Assembly (NCBI GenBank): GCA_900556095.1
Contig: USNU01000071.1
Coordinates: 1 to 7,068 of the forward strand
Length of the DNA stretch: 7,068 nt
Reading direction: 5' to 3'
Origin: an uncultured Bacteroidales bacterium
GTDB lineage: Bacteria; Bacteroidota; Bacteroidia; Bacteroidales; Paludibacteraceae
A program made the translations under genes and the position numbers. Under the pieces are notes generated by a model. It saw only the letters and a program-made list of their open reading frames with translations. It was not told the origin of the DNA and did no database searches. Positions 1-5,465 of the stretch are shown one piece after another. Each line of letters begins with the position of its first letter. Position 1 is the stretch's first letter.

Positions 1-166
1 AGGCTACGGTCAGTTCGTCGCCTGTGGCGTTGAGTGTCGGGGGGGCTTTCTCCGCCTGGTAGCCTGCGAGAGTGTACTTTGCCAAATCAATGTCGATTGT
101 TTTCTCTGTGGCGTTGATACTTGCAGCCATCATCACGGCTGCGCAAAAAAGAATACTTTTCTTCAT
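1..166 (-). CDS. N-terminal fragment of a secreted protein of unknown function
   Basis: Only the first 55 codons are present; the gene continues past the left edge. The start is the ATG at 166-164. It begins MKKSILFCAAVMMAASINA, a clear Sec signal peptide (two lysines, a hydrophobic core, probable cleavage after Ala19), followed by a mature region starting TEKTIDIDLAKYTLAGYQ. The cysteine at position 8 lies inside the hydrophobic core and is not placed like a lipobox, so export to periplasm or surface is more likely than lipoprotein anchoring. The visible mature part resembles the start of a beta-sandwich or carbohydrate-binding module, but this is too short to assign a family. It starts 56 bases after the SusD-like gene on the same strand, so it is probably co-transcribed and serves the same uptake locus. 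A run of seven C residues lies in frame (coding strand, 45-39). Existence of the gene is fairly sure; its function is unknown. Confidence 0.8.
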   Translation of the reverse strand, partial: MKKSILFCAAVMMAASINATEKTIDIDLAKYTLAGYQAEKAPPTLNATGDELTVA

Positions 167-197
167 GATGTTTGTGTATTTAGTTGTTATTTGTGTT

Positions 198-211
198 ACA
201 ATTCACAATTC
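198..211. repeat. 7-base tandem repeat in the SusD-downstream gap
   Basis: ACAATTC occurs twice in direct succession (198-204 and 205-211), in the 56-base AT-rich gap between the SusD-like gene and the next gene. It may be chance in an AT-rich spacer. No promoter or terminator can be assigned in this gap. Confidence 0.4.
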
Positions 212-222
212 TTCATTCATAA

Positions 223-1902
223 TTAGTACCCTGGGTTTTGCTCTATCCCGCTGACCGTCCATTCGGCATTGGGGATAGGGAATTGGATATGCGGTTCGTC
301 GTGGCGTATGATGGTCCATGGTTGAGACCCCGGATAGCGGCGATCCATATCCTGCTGGTTGCGGAATACATCGAAGAAACGGTGTCCCTCGAAGGCTAAT
401 TCCATACGCCGCTCGTCGGCAACAATATCCTCTACGGAGGTATAGCCATGCATTGTGGTGGCGGAGAATAGTCCTTCGGCAGGAATACCTGCACGGCTGC
501 GAATAGCGTTGATGTCGGCAAGGGGTTTCTCGGTCTCTCCGAGTTTGGCATACGCTTCGGCACGGTTGAGTATCACCTCGCCCCAACGCACAAAAACAGG
601 TGAAGAGAGTTGCGGTTCGCCGTCCTGGTAACTGAACTTGGACGAGAAGTATTTTGGATAGCCAAAGCGCATCTTCATCGGTGGCAAGATTCGTGCGGCA
701 CAATCGGTGAGTTGTCCGTTTTTATCGGGATATTGCACCCGGTACTCGGTATATTCACCATTTACTATATGCGGTTTTACAATATAGGTCTTGTCTCCAT
801 CCTTGAATGCGTATCCGTCGGCGGTGGCGGTTACAGAGAAAGAAAGACAGAGTCGTCCTTCTGTGGGGTTGTCGCCCGTAGGGTCGGGAAAATAAACCAA
901 ACGCTCTGCGGGGTCTGCACCTTCTTGCAGTTGCGGCTGAATAAACGAAGCGTAACGCACATCAGTCGGATAGCGCTCGTAGAGATTGAGCAATGGGTCG
1001 GACGGGTATATCTCGCCCCATCCGCCTCCGTCGCCGTTGTACATTGAGCCGATACTACCTTGTCCGCGGTTGTCGGTCAGTTCGTGTGCTACACAGAAAA
1101 GCACCTCCTTGGATGTTCGTGCATCGGCGAAAGTGCGTGTGAAATCTGCACCTGAGATAAGTACACTATTGGCAGGTTTGTCCCCCAGCATAGTATTGAC
1201 GGTAGAGACAACATCCTCGTTGCGCCCCATATAGAGGTACAAGCGCGAAAGCAGCCCCAAAGCGGCATTGCGGCAGGGGGAGCCGTTGTCGCCACGCGAA
1301 GTCCCCAGCAGGGAGGCGGCTTTCTTAAGGTCGCGCTCTATTTGGTCGTAGACGGCACCTACAGACGCACGCTGCGACTTACTGGCGGTGGAAGTCATCA
1401 GTGGTACGCCGAGATTATCCGTACCATAACAATAGGCCTTGGCAAAGAACGTCGCCAAATGGAAATGTAACATTCCGCGCATAAAATATGCTTCGCCTAA
1501 AAGTTGGTCGTTGCTGCCTTCGGGAGTGGACTCAATGACGGTGTTGGTCATATAGATGATTTTATATGCTACCATCCACATCGTACCTACATTCTTCAGG
1601 TTATCGGTCATCATATAGGTGGTTGCCTGATAGATAGCCGATGTGGTTTTGCCCGATAGATTCGTATTGTCGGACGGCGCTTCCGCCATCTGGAAGAAGT
1701 GCTTGACATAACTATTGCCACTCGAATAGCCGATATAGGTTACTTCGTCTTTGAGCAACGCATAGCAGCCGTCCATAATGTATTCTGCTCCCGCCTCATT
1801 GCTCAAGAGCATATCGGCGTTTAATTCATCGGACGGAAAGAAATTGAGGCTGCACGAAGCAAGCAACAATCCAACCCAAAGGGTAAGCAGGGCATTTTTC
1901 AT
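223..1902 (-). CDS. SusD/RagB-family outer-membrane nutrient-binding lipoprotein
   Basis: This 559-residue protein has the usual length and layout of SusD/RagB proteins, the surface lipoproteins that cap a TonB-dependent SusC barrel and bind incoming ligand. The N-terminus is a lipoprotein signal with lipobox LLASC, giving lipidated Cys17. The N-terminal SusD-like helical (TPR-type) region covers about residues 35-230, including the typical EAYFMRGMLHFHLATFFAKA segment at 137-156. The C-terminal RagB/SusD domain covers about 260-559, with the family hallmarks RWGEVILNRAEAYAKLGE (439-456), INAIRSRAG (464-472), ERRMELAFEGHRFFDVFR (497-514), and a terminal FPIPNAEW...QNPGY. The residues just after Cys17 (SLNFF) are not the acidic stretch often seen as a surface-export signal in Bacteroides. 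The start is the only sensible ATG for the lipoprotein signal, 35 bases after the preceding stop, with an AT-rich leader and no Shine-Dalgarno. The gene upstream is a phosphoesterase, not susC, which is unusual. The family is very sure; the ligand cannot be read from the sequence. Confidence 0.95.
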   Translation of the reverse strand: MKNALLTLWVGLLLASCSLNFFPSDELNADMLLSNEAGAEYIMDGCYALLKDEVTYIGYSSGNSYVKHFFQMAEAPSDNTNLSGKTTSAIYQATTYMMTDNLKNVGTMWMVAYKIIYMTNTVIESTPEGSNDQLLGEAYFMRGMLHFHLATFFAKAYCYGTDNLGVPLMTSTASKSQRASVGAVYDQIERDLKKAASLLGTSRGDNGSPCRNAALGLLSRLYLYMGRNEDVVSTVNTMLGDKPANSVLISGADFTRTFADARTSKEVLFCVAHELTDNRGQGSIGSMYNGDGGGWGEIYPSDPLLNLYERYPTDVRYASFIQPQLQEGADPAERLVYFPDPTGDNPTEGRLCLSFSVTATADGYAFKDGDKTYIVKPHIVNGEYTEYRVQYPDKNGQLTDCAARILPPMKMRFGYPKYFSSKFSYQDGEPQLSSPVFVRWGEVILNRAEAYAKLGETEKPLADINAIRSRAGIPAEGLFSATTMHGYTSVEDIVADERRMELAFEGHRFFDVFRNQQDMDRRYPGSQPWTIIRHDEPHIQFPIPNAEWTVSGIEQNPGY

Positions 1903-1937
1903 TGTGTAGTTATATACTTTGCATTGATACTATCGGG

Positions 1938-4900
1938 TTATTTTGCCATCAATTCCCAGTGAATACCCAAGGTTGAATATACTTTGTTTCCTGAGACAAT
2001 CAACACTTCTCCGTTGTGCAATATTTTGCGAGGGGTTGCTGTAATAGCGGTGTTGTTGATAGCAGTAAACGGTACTTGAGGATCATAGTAGAGCGTGGCA
2101 GCAGAGGAGTAGTTATGCAGGTCGTCGTAAGCAAAAGCGGCATAATAGCAAGGTTTGGTAACGTCCAGAGTCTTGTCGATGCAAGTCTCTTTATTGCCCT
2201 CATAGACTACATCGCCGTCGCTGATGCTCTCTGGTGCTGCGTCCTGCTTGCGCACGATGACGGTTCCCGCATAGTCGGGAGCCGGAAACACCTCCCCACC
2301 GAGACGGATGTCGGTAATAGCGATTGAACCTGTACAAGCCGAAGCACTCGGAATGATAAAATGGATACCCTTTACCTTTTGGCAGGCATTGTGCGATTCG
2401 CTATTGCTATGCCAGTCAAAAGAGGCAAATGTGCGCATATCGATAGATACGTGTGTCCAAGTCTTGTTTTTAAGCAGGATGGATTCGTCGAACCACCAGT
2501 CATCTCCGTTGTCTGCTACCGCATTGTTGCCATCTATATCGTTGTACACCACCAATCGGAGCGAGTTGTTGCTGCCGTCGCCTTTATACCAAAAATCAAG
2601 CGTGTAGGTATCGCTCAGGTCGGCAGGTTCGGGAAAAATATATGCCGCCGACCCCTGTCCCCATGCTTTGGCTACAGTGTAGTCGATTTGCACAGCCTTA
2701 CCGCCATTTCTGCCTTCTACCAAGGAGAGCGAAGCACTTCCTTCTTCCGCATCGTCGATGGCTTGGAACGCATTGTCCAAGCCGTCGGCGAAGGTAGCCA
2801 ATACCCGTTCTCGGTGGATAAGATGGGTGGGGTTCCACCAAGAAAGCGTGAGTTGCTCACCCTCTCGGGCATACGCCAGACGAGTAGGAGCGGGTGGGGC
2901 TACGGTATCGGAAATCAAAACAACGGGAGCCGCTGCCATCTTGCAGATAGTGGTATCTGCGTTGGTGATGGAGGCGTAGATATAATATGTACCTTTAGGC
3001 GTCAGATGGCGAACATTCCATGTATAAGCATGCATACCATTGGTACCACTCAAGTCCTTGGCAATCAGTGTGCCGTTCTGCGGAGTGTCCTCGGTAGTGT
3101 AGAAAAGACTTACCGTAGCGGGGGTAGTGCTTGAGGCGGAGTAACGAATGACCACTGAGTCGGTTAGCGCGCCGGTAGCCGAATTAGGCTGGCTGATATA
3201 TACAGACGGCAACGGCTTGTCGCTCAGCGAAAATGTATAGGAATAGAATTTCGTACCTACCGAGTCATAAGCATTCAGTTCGATAGTGTTGCCGTCGGCA
3301 GCCATATCAATAGTAGAGAAACAACTTACTTTGCGATACATCAGCGTATAAGCCGCATCGGGCAGGGTGGTAACCTGCGAATAGTTGGCGTTGCGACCGC
3401 AACCGGGGCGCACATAGTTGATACCGTCTTTTTGCGCGTGCTCAAAACTATGGTCATCGCCTGCAAAGCAGATGATATGCTTGCCTTGTTTGGCATACGT
3501 TTCCAATAGCGGGCGGATGATGTTGTGGTTCTCTTCGTTCCACTGCCCGTGGTAACCCGAAGTGGTGATACCTACATGCGCATAGATGAGTATCCATTTG
3601 CTCGTGCTGTTCTTCAGTTGGTTCTCAAGCCATTTGTATTGTTTCGACCCTTTGGCAAACGACGGGCTGTCATATACTGCGTCAAAATTGTTGTTCAGGT
3701 TGAGACAGATAATCTGTGCATCGCCGTAGTTGAACGTGAAGTAGGCTTCGCCGCGCGGGTCAATCACAGGACCCTCGCTCTCGCCATGGGAGAACGACGA
3801 AAAATAGTCGTAGTAGGTGTGATAATTGGTGAATCCGGCGGGGTGTACCTCATCGCGCAGATAGGTCTCATGGTTGCCGATAGCACCGGAGAACGTTACC
3901 TGTCCGAGGAACGGTTTGCCCGGATTGAAGAACGACTCGTTCCATGCACGCTCCCAACCGTGGTTGACGAAGTCGCCGATAAACATCGCAAAGTCTGGAT
4001 TGAGAGTTTCGGTGATGAACGTCTGTTCGTTTTGCCAGTTCTTGCACGAGTTCTCATGGATATCCGAGATCATAAATATGCGGAAGGCAGTATTCTTCTG
4101 GGGCGCGGTTTTGCAACTGCTGATTGTTTTATCTTCGCGTTTGCCATCGCCTACCGAATAGTAATAGCGTGTGAAAGGCTGTAAGCCTGTGAGTTCCACT
4201 ATGTGTACGTATCCTTCGCCTTCAATATACCACCCGTTGCGCGAAGCCAAGGTTTTATCCAACTTGTCAGGCGATGTGCCATAGCGCACTTGCCCCATAG
4301 AGACGGTGTCGGTAGTCTGCCAGAGAATACGCACACTGCTGGTGGTAGGCGACATGCTATACGGTACTTTGTATAGGGTATATGGCAGTTGCGAAGGGTC
4401 GGCGTTCTTGTCCGATACGCCCCAACGGGGGTCTCCGAGATTGCTTCCGTCGGTGGCGGTACCTACAGCGGGCGAGTTTTTCGCCAACTGGAAATTGCCA
4501 TGCTCCGCGTCTACAAAGTATGGGTTCTGGCTGCTTACAGCAGTCTTGGCAGCATCGCCGTACACCGACACATTATATGAGATGGTGTGACTAATCTCAC
4601 TTTTGTTGCCATATACGGCAAAGGACTTGGTGTCGTCCACCGGCTCGGAATAAGCCGCAATACAATTCGTTACGTGTACATCATTCACGTTGTAGAAATA
4701 CGCCCCACGACGGTCAATACAATTGTAGAACGTACAATGGTCAATGTTCACGCGTGTGCCGTCGGTAGAACTCTCGCCGTAGTTCATATAAATAAAGTAT
4801 TTTTGATCTGCCGATTGGCGTATGTCCACCAGTGTGGAGCGCGTCAGTCCGAAATACTTGAGCATATTCGGTGCTTCGGCAGCAAATACACGGGCGTTCA

Positions 4901-5360
4901 TATCGCGGAACGTGCATCCGTCTATCTTGACAGAATCGAGATTCGCTCCTGTGTAGACGCGTATGGTTCGTGAGGTGAAACCCGTAAACGAGCAGTTGAA
5001 TATGTGTTGCGAACCCGTCTTGGTATAGCGTATAGCCTCTGCCGAGGTCTTTCCGCCATCGAAAGTCAGACCGTCGAATGTAGCATCGGTCTCTACCGTA
5101 AATCGCGATGACATCTTCAGCACGGGTGTGGCATCCGCAGCCGCCTTTAATGTAAGTTTATTGTTGATGGTAATACTGCCGGTTTCGGTGTACTCACCAT
5201 CAGCCAGTACTATCACATCGCCTGCTGCGGCTTTTGCCACTGCGGATTTGATAGTTCCATTACCCGGTGCTACCGTTATAGTGGCGGCATTGAGCCACAT
5301 AGTGCAACCCAACGCCATTGCCAAGAAGGATAGTTTGATTGTTTTCATTGTTGTAAACAT
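1938..5360 (-). CDS. Secreted beta-helix / metallophosphoesterase multidomain protein
   Basis: A 1140-residue exported protein, probably a phosphatase or phosphodiesterase acting outside the inner membrane. Visible domains: signal peptide 1-25 (Met5 at 5348 gives an equally good or better MKTIKL... signal and may be the true start); right-handed beta-helix about 26-316, with short repeated strands such as IDHCTFYNC and the closing NLGDPRWG typical of Bacteroidetes pectate-lyase-like (DUF4957/DUF5123-type) domains; purple-acid-phosphatase N-terminal FN3 about 325-418; calcineurin-like phosphoesterase about 426-705; Ig-like about 715-818; an FN3 domain about 821-1093 apparently interrupted at about 848-1027 by a CBM11/CIA30-like beta-sandwich (LDFWYKGDGS at 921-930); short C-terminal tail 1111-1140. 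Metal-site motifs are D433-x-H435, GD 462-463, GNHE 495-498, H595 and GDDH 634-637. The last is normally GHxH, so one metal ligand is changed from His to Asp. It lies 99 bases after another phosphoesterase and 35 bases before the SusD-like gene. The substrate is unknown; a phosphorylated glycan is an inference from the accessory domains. Confidence 0.92.
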   Translation of the reverse strand: MFTTMKTIKLSFLAMALGCTMWLNAATITVAPGNGTIKSAVAKAAAGDVIVLADGEYTETGSITINNKLTLKAAADATPVLKMSSRFTVETDATFDGLTFDGGKTSAEAIRYTKTGSQHIFNCSFTGFTSRTIRVYTGANLDSVKIDGCTFRDMNARVFAAEAPNMLKYFGLTRSTLVDIRQSADQKYFIYMNYGESSTDGTRVNIDHCTFYNCIDRRGAYFYNVNDVHVTNCIAAYSEPVDDTKSFAVYGNKSEISHTISYNVSVYGDAAKTAVSSQNPYFVDAEHGNFQLAKNSPAVGTATDGSNLGDPRWGVSDKNADPSQLPYTLYKVPYSMSPTTSSVRILWQTTDTVSMGQVRYGTSPDKLDKTLASRNGWYIEGEGYVHIVELTGLQPFTRYYYSVGDGKREDKTISSCKTAPQKNTAFRIFMISDIHENSCKNWQNEQTFITETLNPDFAMFIGDFVNHGWERAWNESFFNPGKPFLGQVTFSGAIGNHETYLRDEVHPAGFTNYHTYYDYFSSFSHGESEGPVIDPRGEAYFTFNYGDAQIICLNLNNNFDAVYDSPSFAKGSKQYKWLENQLKNSTSKWILIYAHVGITTSGYHGQWNEENHNIIRPLLETYAKQGKHIICFAGDDHSFEHAQKDGINYVRPGCGRNANYSQVTTLPDAAYTLMYRKVSCFSTIDMAADGNTIELNAYDSVGTKFYSYTFSLSDKPLPSVYISQPNSATGALTDSVVIRYSASSTTPATVSLFYTTEDTPQNGTLIAKDLSGTNGMHAYTWNVRHLTPKGTYYIYASITNADTTICKMAAAPVVLISDTVAPPAPTRLAYAREGEQLTLSWWNPTHLIHRERVLATFADGLDNAFQAIDDAEEGSASLSLVEGRNGGKAVQIDYTVAKAWGQGSAAYIFPEPADLSDTYTLDFWYKGDGSNNSLRLVVYNDIDGNNAVADNGDDWWFDESILLKNKTWTHVSIDMRTFASFDWHSNSESHNACQKVKGIHFIIPSASACTGSIAITDIRLGGEVFPAPDYAGTVIVRKQDAAPESISDGDVVYEGNKETCIDKTLDVTKPCYYAAFAYDDLHNYSSAATLYYDPQVPFTAINNTAITATPRKILHNGEVLIVSGNKVYSTLGIHWELMAK

Positions 5361-5376
5361 TATGTAAGGTATAAGG

Positions 5377-5398
5377 AATCACCCACTAATCACCTACT
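5377..5398. repeat. 11-base tandem direct repeat, possible regulator site
   Basis: Two adjacent 11-mers, AATCACCCACT (5377-5387) and AATCACCTACT (5388-5398), match at 10 of 11 positions. They lie 17-38 bases upstream of the large phosphoesterase gene's first ATG. A period of one helical turn, with a 7-base identical core and a 4-base spacer, is the geometry of sites bound by OmpR/PhoB-type response regulators. The sequence does not match the enterobacterial Pho box, and the site is very close to the start codon, so a regulatory role is only a suggestion. Confidence 0.4.
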
Positions 5399-5441
5399 CT
5401 TGATAAGGCGAGGTATATGGATGATGAATAAATGATGAGGG

Positions 5442-5465
5442 ATTATCTCTCCCCGATAATTATCG
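5442..5465. repeat. AT-rich inverted repeats at the phosphoesterase stop codon
   Basis: ATTATC (5442-5447) and GATAAT (5455-5460) can form a 6-bp stem with a 7-base loop. GATAAT also belongs to a perfect 12-base palindrome, CGATAATTATCG (5454-5465), that overlaps the stop codon at 5460-5462. The two pairings exclude each other. Neither is GC-rich or followed by a T run on the coding strand, so this is not a convincing intrinsic terminator. At most it is a weak pause or RNA-processing structure between the two phosphoesterase genes. Confidence 0.3.

Noticed and set aside
39..45. Run of seven G (C on the coding strand) as a phase-variation tract
   Set aside because: Seven bases is short for slipped-strand switching, and the run is in frame within a normal coding sequence. 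Nothing else suggests phase variation.
72..254. 60-codon hydrophobic plus-strand frame resembling a small membrane protein
   Set aside because: Its hydrophobic character comes from reading opposite the signal peptide of the gene at 1-166 and the AT-rich gap, and it overlaps the end of the SusD-like gene. It has no independent support.
1903..1937. Bacteroidetes promoter before the SusD-like gene
   Set aside because: The minus strand of this 35-base gap contains no TAnnTTTG element with an upstream TTTG. The TATACTTTG string is on the opposite strand and wrongly spaced. Read-through from the upstream gene is simpler.
2361..3134. 257-codon open frame on the plus strand
   Set aside because: It is antisense to the Ig, FN3 and carbohydrate-binding-like part of the large protein. 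The product has no domain or signal and fits the usual shadow of a GC-balanced gene.
3525..4184. 219-codon open frame on the plus strand
   Set aside because: It lies wholly antisense to the phosphoesterase domain, whose catalytic motifs are intact on the minus strand. The plus-strand translation shows no recognisable domain.
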